Assembly (NCBI RefSeq): GCF_000426285.1
Contig: NZ_AUFB01000026.1
Span: forward strand, 1-53,665
Direction: 5' to 3'
DNA: 53,665 bases
DNA from: Rhizobium leucaenae USDA 9039
GTDB taxonomy: Bacteria > Pseudomonadota > Alphaproteobacteria > Rhizobiales > Rhizobiaceae
In this document: positions 1 to 9,502 of the stretch, piece after piece
How positions within the stretch are numbered: position 1 is the first letter of the stretch
How the letters are laid out: every line of letters starts with the position of its first letter
Notes under the pieces: model-generated
Seen by the model: only the letters and a program-made list of their open reading frames with translations
Told to the model about the DNA's origin: nothing
Database searches by the model: none
Translations under genes and position numbers: made by a program

Positions 1-633
1 CCGCTGATCGGCCCGCTATTTTCGCTATGGCTTCCGCTGATGACAAAAGTACGGGGCGACCTCGTTAAGGAGCAGGAAGTCTACGTCGCAATCATTCGAA
101 CGGCTGCGTTTGTTTCATTGCCTGCGTTCAGCGGTCTGATTGTCGTCTCTGATGATATCGTCGCTTTGCTCTTGCCGCACACCTACAACGGGGTTGCGCC
201 GATCATTCGGGCAGTCGCCATCACATCCTTGATGATCCCGATCTCGTGGTTTAACCCAATTGCCATGAACGCCTTGAATATGAACCGGGCTTCATTGAAG
301 TATAGTATCGCGGTGGCGATGACCTGCATCACGGTACTGTTGTGCTTGCCGAAGATTTCTCCCCAGGCTGCCATTATCTGGATGTCGGTGCCCGCTTTGG
401 CTTACGGTCTTGCCGGAAATCTATTTCTCCATAACAGACTGGGATTGTCGCATCTTTCAGGATACCGGGGTTTGGCCCCCGCAGTAATTGCATCTGCTTT
501 CATGGCTCTTGCGACGTGGTGGGTGAGGTCAGAAATGCTCGATTGGAGCATTGGCGCCTGCACAGCTGACGCTCAAGGTCGCACGAAACGATTTGCTTTT
601 GCGGCTTTATTCATATCCTTACGGCGGAAGTAG
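1..633 (+). CDS. Polysaccharide flippase, 3' part only, truncated at both ends
   Basis: The reading frame is open from base 1, so the true start lies left of the window; the first internal ATG is at 40. The protein is mostly hydrophobic, with several likely membrane spans (around residues 25-45, 65-85, 90-110 and 120-160 counted from that ATG). This fits the C-terminal half of an oligosaccharide/O-antigen flippase of the MOP superfamily, which moves lipid-linked sugar units across the inner membrane. The last 24 or so residues lose membrane character and are the antisense of the traG 3' end, so the natural C-terminus has been replaced where the transfer region joins. Family assignment rests on general composition and motif feel, not on a diagnostic residue. 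Confidence 0.6.
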   Translation, partial: PLIGPLFSLWLPLMTKVRGDLVKEQEVYVAIIRTAAFVSLPAFSGLIVVSDDIVALLLPHTYNGVAPIIRAVAITSLMIPISWFNPIAMNALNMNRASLKYSIAVAMTCITVLLCLPKISPQAAIIWMSVPALAYGLAGNLFLHNRLGLSHLSGYRGLAPAVIASAFMALATWWVRSEMLDWSIGACTADAQGRTKRFAFAALFISLRRK

Positions 634-2486
634 ATCGCTCGTCCGCACCGGATTGGGCTGTGCCCCTGTACAACGAGGATCTGTTCGTCCTTTCGCATGG
701 ACTGGATGATCTCGTGCGGAAGGATCAACTGTCTCCGCTGAAAATTCACGCTCTCCGACCTCGGTGCTGCGCCATGTTTATTGCTCCAACCGACATTGCG
801 CGAGCGCCCATGAACCTCGATGGTCATTTCTCCACACTGGGCCGAAACAGTGCGGGCGGTTTCGAGCGCCTTGATGGCGGCATAGGAGGCGAATGCGCAT
901 CCGTCGATCCAAGAGGTCGCACCATTCTTCCCGAAATGTCGCTCTAGCTGGCCCACAGATTGATACATCAGCATCATGGTAATGCCATACTTGCGCCCGC
1001 GGTCGCGCGCTTCCTCCAGCGCCCGCATGTAGCCTAACAAATCCACCTCATCCAGCATGAAGAGGGCACGGCGCTTGAAAGCGCCATCGGCTTGAATCAT
1101 AGCGTTGATCAACGAACCGATGATCACCCGCCCAATACCGGGATAAGATCGCAAGATGGGCGCGGGAATGTTCAGGAATACGTCCGTGTTGCTTTTGACA
1201 ATGTCGCTTGATCTAAAGGTATTCCCGCAAACGAGGGAGGCGTAGTTCTCAAGCGAGAGCCACTGTGTATCCTTTGATGCGGTCGAATACACACCGCTGA
1301 AGGTCTGCTCGGTCATGTTCGTGAACACGCCCAGCGTTTCGCGAATGAAGGCGGACCTGGAGTTCGCCTGGATGTCGCGAAGCATAGCAAGCACCGAAGG
1401 CTCAGGCTCGGACACGATCAGACGCAGGCTGCGAAGGTTGCGCCGCCCGGCATATTCGGGTGAGAACATCACGTGGGCGAGCAGCCCGGTTAAAAAATTA
1501 TGCGCTTGGCTCTGGAAATACGATCCCGTGGATGAGTCAAAACGCGCGCTGTCCGACAATAGCATGTGGGCGATGCCAACGATGTCCTCCTCCTTCTGCT
1601 TCGAGGCCTCGATCCCATCGAGAACGTCGAAACCTACGACCGGATTTGTCGGGTCAAGCACCATAACATCGCGTCCAAGGGAGTGGACGCGATGCCCTAT
1701 AACAATGGGGGTGACTTCGGTGGAGGGATCGAGGCAGATCAGCGGACCAGTATAGCGAAGTGCGGTCGGCACTACGTTGCTTGTGGTCTTGAATCCGCCG
1801 GAACCGGCAAAGAACAGCATGTGGGTGGAATCGAAGTCCTGCTTGTAAGTGAGCAATGGAGCCTTGCCACCCTGACCCCATGTGCTCCAATCGTCGGGAT
1901 CGAACGCCAGCTTCTGAATGACTTCCTTGTCGACGCGATATCGCTCTCCGACCACAATCTCGCCATCCGGCGGGAACAGCTTGGCGGCTGCCGCCATCGA
2001 GAGCCAGTCGGCATTTCCGAAGATGCCGTGCTTTGCGCGTTTGACTTGCTCGGGCACCACGACGGAAATGCGGGCGGCAATTGCTGTCGCCATGAAGCCG
2101 GCCAGCGCGCCGATAACCGCGCTGATATCCAGATATGAGAGCGCCTCCTCCCAGGAAACTATTCCGTGTTCCACCCATGGGATAAGGCGGCTATATTCGC
2201 GTAACGCATAAAACCCAGCCACAGTTAGCAAGCATAAAAGGCTCGCCACTGCTACGGGTCGACGTCGATGCAACGGCGATGTCGAGACGATTAAAAGTCC
2301 CGCAAATGGCCCGAATGCGAGGGCCGGGATCGGCGCGGCCCGGAGAAACCAATAGGTTGCTTTGCCGGGCAGGTCGGCAGCGATTTCCTGCCATCGCCAG
2401 CTAGTGATGTAGACAGTCGTCGCGGTGACAGCGACTGGCACGAGAACAAGCAGAATTCTCGGATGTAATTTGCCCTTCAACGCCAT
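573..2486 (-). CDS. traG: TraG, conjugative coupling protein (VirD4-like ATPase)
   Basis: A 637-residue inner-membrane ATPase that links the relaxosome to the type IV secretion channel. The N-terminal third has hydrophobic spans near residues 10-30, 50-70, 78-95 and 120-140. The Walker A is GSGGFKTT at 228-235 and the Walker B is RALFMLDE ending at 479-480. Length and motifs match Ti/pSym-type TraG. The ATG at 2484-2486 lies inside the last codons of traD, so the two are likely translationally coupled in the order traC-traD-traG. The 3' end overlaps the flippase frame on the other strand, which marks the edge of the transfer block. No frameshift is seen. The assignment is secure from motifs and from the neighbours. 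Confidence 0.95.
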   Translation of the reverse strand: MALKGKLHPRILLVLVPVAVTATTVYITSWRWQEIAADLPGKATYWFLRAAPIPALAFGPFAGLLIVSTSPLHRRRPVAVASLLCLLTVAGFYALREYSRLIPWVEHGIVSWEEALSYLDISAVIGALAGFMATAIAARISVVVPEQVKRAKHGIFGNADWLSMAAAAKLFPPDGEIVVGERYRVDKEVIQKLAFDPDDWSTWGQGGKAPLLTYKQDFDSTHMLFFAGSGGFKTTSNVVPTALRYTGPLICLDPSTEVTPIVIGHRVHSLGRDVMVLDPTNPVVGFDVLDGIEASKQKEEDIVGIAHMLLSDSARFDSSTGSYFQSQAHNFLTGLLAHVMFSPEYAGRRNLRSLRLIVSEPEPSVLAMLRDIQANSRSAFIRETLGVFTNMTEQTFSGVYSTASKDTQWLSLENYASLVCGNTFRSSDIVKSNTDVFLNIPAPILRSYPGIGRVIIGSLINAMIQADGAFKRRALFMLDEVDLLGYMRALEEARDRGRKYGITMMLMYQSVGQLERHFGKNGATSWIDGCAFASYAAIKALETARTVSAQCGEMTIEVHGRSRNVGWSNKHGAAPRSESVNFQRRQLILPHEIIQSMRKDEQILVVQGHSPIRCGRAIYFRRKDMNKAAKANRFVRP

Positions 2487-2716
2487 TTTGCGCTCTCGTC
2501 AGTGCGTGGCGAGAGGTTGTCCAATGAAGGAGGCTTGAATGCCTGTTCGCCGGCATCGCACAGCCGCCGATGTTCGACTGAGCCCGGGACAACTTTCGCT
2601 AGCTCAAGCAAGCCGCCGAGAAGAAAAGCCCTATCGGCCCTCAGCAGCCCGGCTTTGACGACAATGCCGCCAAGCAGGAACTTCTCCCGAGCTTCTTGTT
2701 TGCGCTCAGCGGTCAT
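2477..2716 (-). CDS. traD: TraD, small conjugal transfer protein
   Basis: Small protein of the traC-traD-traG block of Ti-type plasmids; its molecular role is poorly defined. The open frame extends up to 2854, but the upstream 46 residues overlap traC and look unlike the family. The ATG at 2714-2716 gives a 79-residue product beginning MTAERKQEAREKFLLGG, with the LGG-VVKAGL-RADRAFLLGGLL pattern typical of TraD. This start overlaps the traC stop by 11 bases, and the gene ends inside the traG start, so the three genes are tightly packed. The start is chosen on family length; the longer 125-residue form cannot be excluded. Confidence 0.8.
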   Translation of the reverse strand: MTAERKQEAREKFLLGGIVVKAGLLRADRAFLLGGLLELAKVVPGSVEHRRLCDAGEQAFKPPSLDNLSPRTDESAKWR

Positions 2717-2987
2717 GTGAACGTTGCGCCTCCGCTCCAGCCCCGCGATCCGCTGACCGATGCGTCTGAGCACCTGGGTTGGCATCCCCTTTTTTTGCAT
2801 CTTTGCGAAATCGCGCGGCGATCTCTTTGAAGATCTGATCAAGCTCGTCGTCACTAATCTCCATCTCCGCCAGGCCTAACTTCATCGCGGCGCGCGAGAA
2901 GCGCTCGGCGGATTTAACTATCAAAATTCTCTTTCGTTCAAGAAGCGTTTCGATCTGTGCGTCGAGATCAGATATGGATGATTTCAT
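2706..2987 (-). CDS. traC: TraC, conjugal transfer protein
   Basis: Small hydrophilic relaxosome-associated protein of the Ti/pSym transfer region. The ATG at 2985-2987 gives 93 residues starting MKSSISDLDAQIETLLERK, a coiled-coil-like N-terminus, followed by GLAEMEISDDELDQIFKEIA and a charged tail. An in-frame ATG at 3035 would add 16 residues that look non-homologous, so the inner start is preferred. The gene is read away from traA, and the region between them is where oriT lies in related plasmids. The basic, low-complexity tail overlaps traD. Identification rests on sequence pattern and position. Confidence 0.8.
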   Translation of the reverse strand: MKSSISDLDAQIETLLERKRILIVKSAERFSRAAMKLGLAEMEISDDELDQIFKEIAARFRKDAKKGDANPGAQTHRSADRGAGAEAQRSHDR

Positions 2988-3118
2988 AGCTTTTTTCCCA
3001 TTGCTGGACGTGACAATCGCATTGTGAAATGCCATTATACTGACTAGAACAAATTAGTAAAATAGGTTATTTTTGCGCCGATTACCAATGCGAAGTGCGA
3101 AAAGGATTGAGACCTATC
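2988..3118. promoter_or_regulatory. Candidate oriT and divergent tra promoter region
   Basis: The region separates divergent traC and traA, which is the position of oriT in Ti and rhizobial plasmids with this gene order. It is AT-rich near 3036-3075 and contains TTTTTGCGCCG near 3071-3081, loosely like the GCGCC core of Q-type nick sites. I did not find a convincing full nick consensus, so the exact nick point is not assigned. AAGGA at 3102-3106 is the ribosome site for traA. Confidence 0.5.
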
Positions 3119-6100
3119 ATGGCAATTATGTTCATCAGAGCGGAGATGATCAGCAGAGGTGCGGGGCGCAGCGTCGTCTCCGCGGCCGCTTATCGTCACC
3201 GAAAGAAGATGGTGGACGAACGGATCGGCGTTGCGTTTGCCTATAAGCGTCGCCGATCGGATCTGGTGCACGAGGAGTTGGCGTTGCCTGACCAGGCGCC
3301 GGATTGGCTGCTTGGAGCAATTGATGGGCGGACGGTCGCCAGCGCCAGCGAGGTCTTGTGGAATGCTGTTGAAGCTTTTGAAAAAAGGGTGAATGCGGAG
3401 CTTGCTCGCGAGCTGATAATCGCCCTACCGGAAGAGCTTACGCGGGCCGAGAACATTGCGCTTGTGCGCGAGTTCGTGCGCGATAATTTGACCAATAAAG
3501 GTATGGTGGTCGACTGGGTTTATCATGAGAGACAGGGCAACCCCCATATTCACTTGATAATGACCTTACGTCCACTGACCGAGGACGGGTTTGGGCCTAA
3601 GACTATGGTCCTGGTCCGAGAGCACGGTCAGCCGCGGGGCGGGGTCGGGTCGGACGGTCCCGTGGAAAACACTGTTCGTCGCAAATGGGGTGGCGACCGC
3701 AAGACGCTAAAGGCGTGGAAGATCGCATGGGCCGAAACGGCCAATCGCCACCTATCGCTTGCCGGCCATGATATACAACTTGATGGCCGCTCGTATGCCG
3801 AGCGGGGATTGGGGGGTATCGCTAAGACACGTGTTAGCATAGCGAAGGCTGTCCTGATTAAGAAGGGCACGGCAATGTTTTTGTCGCCGGCTGAGCTTGC
3901 GCGCCGACAAGAGGTGGTCGACAGGCTGCTTGCCGATCCGGAGCTTCTCTTAAAACAAATCAGTAACGAACGGTCCACTTTCGACCAAAGCGATATCGCC
4001 AAGGCTCTGCATCGTCATGTCGACGATTCCACTCACTTCGCGAATATCCATGCAAAGCTGCTAATGTCTGATGAGCTTGTGGTACTAAAGCCACAACAGC
4101 TCGACCCCGAAACAGGAAGGATGGCCGAACCGGCTATTTTCACGACGCGAGACATGTTGCGAGTCGAATTTGAGATGGCGCGGTCGGCGGAAGTTTTATC
4201 AAAGCGCGTTGGGTTCGCCGCTGCGGAGAAGCACGTCGCCGCCGCCATCAGACTCGTCGAAACGCGCGATCCTCAACTGGCCTTTCGTCTGGATGGAGAA
4301 CAGATCGGCGCGATCCGACACATCGTCCGGGACAACGGTATTGCCGCCGTTGTCGGTCTTGCTGGCACCGGCAAGTCAACGCTTCTGGAAGCTGCGCGTA
4401 TAGCCTGGGAAAAAGACGGCCGACGGGTCGTTGGCGCAGCCCTTGCAGGTAAGGCGGCGGAAGGATTGGAGAAAAATTCGGGAATTCGCTCGCGAACACT
4501 GGCCGCTTGGGAGGTCTCCTGGGGTGCTGATCGCGACAGCCTTGGGCGTGGTGATGTGTTCGTCATCGATGAGGCCGGCTTGGTTTCGTCGCGTCAGATG
4601 GCGCGTGTTTTGAAGGTCGTAGAGGACGCAGGCGCAAAGGTGGTTCTGGTTGGTGATGCAATGCAGTTGCAGCCGATTCAGGCGGGTGCTGCGTTCCGTG
4701 CCATTGTGGAGCGTATAGGCTTTGCTGAGCTTGCCGGCGTGCGCCGTCAGCACGAGGATTGGGCACGTGATGCATCCTACTTATTTGCGGTCGGCCGGGT
4801 GGAAGCAGCGCTCGATTTGTATGCCGCGCAGGGCCACATCACCGAAACAAATAGCAAGGAAGAAGCCATTGGAAGGATCGTTGTCGATTGGACAAAAGCT
4901 AGGATTGACCTTCTGGGCGCAACCGATTCTGAAGATAGTGCTGTGCGTGTACGCGGCGATGAACTACTCGTTCTTGCCCACACAAACGCGGACGTTAAGC
5001 GGCTCAACGAGGCCGTTCGCGCGGTCATGGTCGAACGAGGGATCTTGCACGAACAGCATGTCGTCATGACAGAGCGCGGTAAGCGCGAATTCGCCGTCGG
5101 AGACCGCATCATCTTCCTCGAGAATGCGCGCTTCGTCGAACCACGGGCTGGACATCTCGGGCCACAGCACGTGAAAAACGGTATGCTGGGGACGGTCAGG
5201 GCGATTACCGGGCGGGATGCCCACACACTGCTATCGGTCCGCCTAGATAACGGCCGCAAGGTAGTCTTTGGCGAGCACAGCTATCGCAATATTGATTACG
5301 GCTATGCGGCAACAATTCACAAGTCACAGGGCGCGACCGTCGATCGGACTTTCGTATTGGCGACCGGCGCGATGGACCGGCATCTAACCTATGTTGCAAT
5401 GACACGTCATCGCGAGCGGGCGGATCTTTATGCGGCGAAAGAGGATTTTGTCCCGCGGAGGGATTGGGAAAAGCTGGTGCGTATTGACCATGCCGCTGGA
5501 CTCAGTGGTGAGCTGGTGGCTGTCGGCCAGGCTAGGTTTCGGGACGATACCGATGCCAATCTAACTCCCTATGCTGACGTGAACATCGAAGGTGGAAAAA
5601 AGCATCGCGTGTGGGGCGTTGGTCTGCCTGCTGCGTTGGAGAAGGGCGGTGTTCGCGTCGGTGATGTCGTGAGTCTGCGTAAAGACGGCATCGAGCGAGT
5701 AATGGTAAAGGTGCCTGGTATCGACACCGAGACCGGCGAAACACGCTTTGAGGACCGGCTGGTCGAGCGCAACGTGTGGACGGCGCAGCGGCTTGAACAT
5801 GCCGGGTCGAGCAGTGAATTTGCTGGGTCGCAAAGCCATAGGCCGGAGTTGTTCGAGCCACTGGTCGAACGCCTGTCGCGCTCGGGCGCAAAGACGGTGA
5901 CGCTTGATTACCAGAACGAAGCTAGCTACCTGCGTCACATCGATGATTTTGCGCGCCGCCGGGGCATTGTCCGCCTTGCCGAAGCTTCCGCTGAGGTCGA
6001 GGAGGCGTTATCCAGACAATGGGCAAGGCTTGTCGGGAGGAAGGAAAGATTAGATGAGCTTTGGAGGCGCGCCAGCGTTGCATTAGGGTTGGCAATTGAA

Positions 6101-7729
6101 AGGGAACGGCGCATATCCTACGACGAGGATAGGAGGATGTCACAGCCGGCGGCACGTAAGAACGTGGTGGGCGTTCCGCGCTATCTGATGGCGCCGACGA
6201 TGACATTTCCTCAGAGCCTGGAGGAGGACGCGCGCCTAGCTCAGATGGCATCTCGAGAGTGGAAGGAGCGGGAAGCCAGTTTGTGGAGCGCGCTCAACGC
6301 AATCTATCGCGATCCGGATCAGGCCCTCATCGTGCTAAATCGAAAAATTTTGGCAAATGATGGAGAGCCGAGACGAATTATAGAGGCTCTCGCTCGTGTG
6401 CCGGATCAACTGGGGCGACTGCGCGGATCAGAGGATCCGGCACACGGCGGAATGCCGCGACACGAACTCCACGAGGCTATGGCTGCTGTTGCAAATTTGA
6501 TTCCTTTGGCAAGAGCTCATGCTGAAGCGTTCCGGGTGGATGCTGGTTATTTCGAAAGACGCGAGCAGATTCGACGTTCCGCAATGTCCGTGTCTGTTCC
6601 GGCACTCTCCGAAAACGCGCTTGTTCTGCTATCCGAAATCGACGCGGGGCGTATGAAAGGCGGTGAGGATGCTTATAAATCCGCATTTTCTCTGGCCGCC
6701 GAAAATTCGGCGGTGATGCGGGAGCTCAATCAACTCGGCGAGGCCCTGACGGCGCGCTTCGGTCGGAGCGCTTTCACGTCGAAGCCCGATATCGTCGCCG
6801 AGCGCAGCATGATCGAGCGCATGCCCCCGAACCTCACATCAGAACAACGCGGGGAGCTCGTAAAGCTATTTGAACTCGCAAGGCATTTTGCCGAAGTGCA
6901 TCAGGGTGAGCGGCGTAACCCTTCGCAGGTCTTCGCCACCGCCATTGTTTCTGACGACAAAATTGTGCTTCCAATGCTGTCCGCCGTCTCCGAATTTAGG
7001 ACGCCCGTTGAAGAGGAGGCTAGGCACCGTGCGTTGGCCAGGTCCGATCATCAGCGGCAACGTGCACGACTTGCCGAGAGTATGACGCACGTCTGGCGTG
7101 ATCCTGCAAGTGCGGTTGAGACAATCGAGGACCTCATTCTCAAAGGTATATCTGCCAAGCGCATTGCAACCGCCGTTCGCAGCGATCCAACTGCGTATGG
7201 CGCGCTCCGCGGTTCCGGCAGAACGATCGACCGCCTGCTTGCACCCGGTCGTGAGCGGAAGGATGCGCTGCAAGCAATTGCTAAGGTCGATGTCCACATC
7301 AAGGCGTTTGCGTCTTCTTACGCTGCGGCATTCGATCGGGAGAGGCAAGCCATCACAGAAGAGCGTCGGCGCATGGCTATCGCCATCCCGGGATTGTCGC
7401 AATCCGCACAGGACGAACTGTCAAGATTGACCAAAGCTACAACGCTGCGCAGTCAGGATTTAGATGCCGCGGTCCACGCGTTGGACCCACAAGTTCGCGC
7501 GGAGTTTGCCGTAATCAGCAAAGCGCTCGATGCCCGTTTCGGCCGAAACGTGATTGAGCGTGGCGATGAGCGTGCCGCCAACTTTATATCCGCCACACAG
7601 CGCCAAGAATTCGAGGTTATGCGTGAATCTCTGAGGGTGTTGCAGCGGGCGGTTCGGATCGGCAGTCAGAAGATTGTCGAAGAGCGTAATAAACGCTCGA
7701 TCAATGAAACACATGAGATCGGGAACTAG
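3119..7729 (+). CDS. traA: TraA, relaxase-helicase of the Ti/pSym type
   Basis: A 1536-residue multidomain protein that nicks and unwinds plasmid DNA for transfer. The ATG at 3119 follows AAGGA (3102-3106) and gives the usual MAI start; a GTG at 3095 in frame is rejected. The MobA/MobL relaxase domain covers about residues 1-250, with the metal-binding His pair in NPHIHLIM at H143 and H145. A RecD-like helicase follows, with Walker A GLAGTGKST near 413-421, Walker B VFVIDEAG near 480 and the late motif TIHKSQGATVDR near 735. The C-terminal third holds two related modules of about 260 residues, near 1055-1225 and 1320-1536, each with an RDP...LRGS core, resembling BID secretion-signal domains. 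It is longer than the roughly 1100-residue Ti TraA and close to the long pSym type. Confidence 0.95.
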   Translation: MAIMFIRAEMISRGAGRSVVSAAAYRHRKKMVDERIGVAFAYKRRRSDLVHEELALPDQAPDWLLGAIDGRTVASASEVLWNAVEAFEKRVNAELARELIIALPEELTRAENIALVREFVRDNLTNKGMVVDWVYHERQGNPHIHLIMTLRPLTEDGFGPKTMVLVREHGQPRGGVGSDGPVENTVRRKWGGDRKTLKAWKIAWAETANRHLSLAGHDIQLDGRSYAERGLGGIAKTRVSIAKAVLIKKGTAMFLSPAELARRQEVVDRLLADPELLLKQISNERSTFDQSDIAKALHRHVDDSTHFANIHAKLLMSDELVVLKPQQLDPETGRMAEPAIFTTRDMLRVEFEMARSAEVLSKRVGFAAAEKHVAAAIRLVETRDPQLAFRLDGEQIGAIRHIVRDNGIAAVVGLAGTGKSTLLEAARIAWEKDGRRVVGAALAGKAAEGLEKNSGIRSRTLAAWEVSWGADRDSLGRGDVFVIDEAGLVSSRQMARVLKVVEDAGAKVVLVGDAMQLQPIQAGAAFRAIVERIGFAELAGVRRQHEDWARDASYLFAVGRVEAALDLYAAQGHITETNSKEEAIGRIVVDWTKARIDLLGATDSEDSAVRVRGDELLVLAHTNADVKRLNEAVRAVMVERGILHEQHVVMTERGKREFAVGDRIIFLENARFVEPRAGHLGPQHVKNGMLGTVRAITGRDAHTLLSVRLDNGRKVVFGEHSYRNIDYGYAATIHKSQGATVDRTFVLATGAMDRHLTYVAMTRHRERADLYAAKEDFVPRRDWEKLVRIDHAAGLSGELVAVGQARFRDDTDANLTPYADVNIEGGKKHRVWGVGLPAALEKGGVRVGDVVSLRKDGIERVMVKVPGIDTETGETRFEDRLVERNVWTAQRLEHAGSSSEFAGSQSHRPELFEPLVERLSRSGAKTVTLDYQNEASYLRHIDDFARRRGIVRLAEASAEVEEALSRQWARLVGRKERLDELWRRASVALGLAIERERRISYDEDRRMSQPAARKNVVGVPRYLMAPTMTFPQSLEEDARLAQMASREWKEREASLWSALNAIYRDPDQALIVLNRKILANDGEPRRIIEALARVPDQLGRLRGSEDPAHGGMPRHELHEAMAAVANLIPLARAHAEAFRVDAGYFERREQIRRSAMSVSVPALSENALVLLSEIDAGRMKGGEDAYKSAFSLAAENSAVMRELNQLGEALTARFGRSAFTSKPDIVAERSMIERMPPNLTSEQRGELVKLFELARHFAEVHQGERRNPSQVFATAIVSDDKIVLPMLSAVSEFRTPVEEEARHRALARSDHQRQRARLAESMTHVWRDPASAVETIEDLILKGISAKRIATAVRSDPTAYGALRGSGRTIDRLLAPGRERKDALQAIAKVDVHIKAFASSYAAAFDRERQAITEERRRMAIAIPGLSQSAQDELSRLTKATTLRSQDLDAAVHALDPQVRAEFAVISKALDARFGRNVIERGDERAANFISATQRQEFEVMRESLRVLQRAVRIGSQKIVEERNKRSINETHEIGN

Positions 7730-8123
7730 GGGTCGCGAACTATGGCGGCAGAAACGACGATCTTCCTTTTCGTCAAATGAGTGCACCAGTGCGACTGAGA
7801 TGCACCTGCCTTCGGTCGAAAATTCCAGCGTCAGCCGCCGACCGTGATGCGGTGAGTGAACGCCAAAGCCAGAGCACACCCATCAGGAACAATCCGGCTT
7901 ATGCAAGGCCGAGCCGACGACGTGCGCGCTCGAAAACCATCGGCGTCAAGGCAAAGTACGCCTACGCGGTTCGTTAAAGATCGCATTTCTTGAGCCGCGG
8001 TAAGGCAATTGCGAGACCGGCGAAAAATTAGAGCAAAGTGTGTTCAAGGGGAACGGCCCTTTGCTCTAGCTCTTGTTTCAACGCGTCTTTCCGACCTCGA
8101 TGTTTCCGCAAAGTCGCGAAGCT
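7730..8123. other. Intergenic stretch between traA and the MFS pseudogene
   Basis: No convincing gene is visible on either strand; short frames here have no recognisable family pattern. The only structure noted is the inverted repeat near 8030-8067. Confidence 0.5.
8030..8067 (-). terminator. Possible terminator of the MFS gene
   Basis: Nine-base arms AGAGCAAAG (8030-8038) and CTTTGCTCT (8059-8067) are separated by 20 bases and lie 57 bases beyond the MFS stop codon. No strong T-run follows, so this could also be a dispersed repeat of the kind common in rhizobia. Confidence 0.35.
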
Positions 8124-9502
8124 TTAGTGCGAGAAGCCGGCAGCCGTCTCGCTGAGGCTCTTGCCCTTCGTCTCGGGCGCCAGCCATTGCGATAGGGCAG
8201 CTCCGACGCCGGCGATGGCAGCAGCAATCAGCATGGTCACCGAGGTGCCTAGATTGGCCATGGACCATGGCAGCAGGAAAGTGCCGAGGCCGGCCCCGAC
8301 GCGGCTGACGGCAGCTGCAAAGCCCGTGCCGATTCCGCGGATTTCGGTCGGGAAGACCTCGCCCGGGTAGATGCTGGTCAGCGTGCCGTATCCTGCATTG
8401 AAGAAGGAGAAAGTGACGAACAGGGCCAGCACGACCATCGCTGGGGCGCCCGCCCACAGACCTAGAACCGTAAGCAGCACGGTGGCCACCCATTGTGGCG
8501 GCGCGGTCAGCGTGCGACGGCCGAACTTTTCGATCAGCAGGACCGTGGTCACGCTTCCGGCCAACGCCACGGCGGAGAGCGCGACCCCGCCTGCCAGCCC
8601 GCCGCCGAGGCCGTATTTCTGCAGCACGCTGTCGGCGAATGTGGCAATCGCGAAGTACGGCGTAACGGCGCAGAACCAGAATCCCGATACGAACAGGGTG
8701 GCTCTCCAATACCGGCCGGAGAACAGCATTCTGAAGCTGCCCTTCTGGTGACTACCCTCATGCTCCATATCGGCCGCGTCCGCAGAGCTCTCCATATATC
8801 GGTTGGCTATGGCGCGGGCCTGTTCGGTACGCCCCTGGTTCCAAAGCCAGCGTGGGGATTCAGGCATGCCGAGCCGGCCGAGGAACAAGGCCACCGAGAT
8901 CAGGGTGCTTGTGCCGAGGATGAGCCGCCAGCCGAGGTCTGTATACTCGTTCAGCAAATAGCCCACGATGAAGGCGATCATGAATCCGGCGTACCAGGCT
9001 ATGAGGGTCAGGCCCATAAGCCGTCCACGCAGCCGGCAGGCGCGAATTCAGACATCAATGGCCAGCCGACGGAATACTCGGCGCCGATCGCAATGCCCAT
9101 CAGCAGGCGCACCACGAACAATTGCCCGGGCGAGTCAACAAAAAGTTGCACGGCGCCGACGAAGAGCTGCATGATCGAGGACAATAGGAACAGCGCCATG
9201 TCCATCATGAATAGCGGTTTGCGGCCATACTTGTCGCCAGCCCAGCCCCCAAGTGGAGAGCCAATCAGGATGCCGAATAATGCGCCTGCTGCGATAAGGC
9301 CCTCCCAGAATGGCGAAATGGCGAGATCTGCGGTCATTTTGCCGGACACCGGGCCGACGATTCCGAGGATGTAGCCATCCAAGAACATGCCGCCGGTAAG
9401 AACAATGATCATTCTCAGCATAAAGCGTCGTTTGAACGCCGCTGACGTTTCCTCCTGCGCGGTTTCGATCGAAATCGCCGCTGGTTTGTCCAATATTGAC
9501 AT
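8124..9502 (-). pseudogene. MFS transporter of the sugar-porter/metabolite:H+ type, one-base frameshift
   Basis: Two adjacent frames together make one transporter of about 458 residues with 12 likely spans. The first (9502 to 9008) starts at an ATG preceded by AAGGAGG and carries the loop 2-3 signature GGWAGDKYGRKP. The second (ending at 8124) carries PESPRWL, FPTEIRGIG and the terminal PETKGKSL, all typical of the sugar porter/SHS group of the major facilitator superfamily. The switch is at about 9033-9038: the first frame reads SEFAPAGC, whereas dropping one base earlier would continue as APARLRGRLMGLTL. This fits loss of one C from a short C-run. It would be a proton-coupled uptake carrier in the inner membrane; the substrate is unknown. 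It is either a recent pseudogene or a sequencing error. Confidence 0.85.

Noticed and set aside
1315..2211. Plus-strand frames of 60-190 codons
   Set aside because: They lie antisense to traG, whose motifs are clear, and have no family pattern.
3159..7430. Many antisense and out-of-frame frames inside traA
   Set aside because: Shadows of a long, high-GC gene with clear relaxase and helicase motifs.
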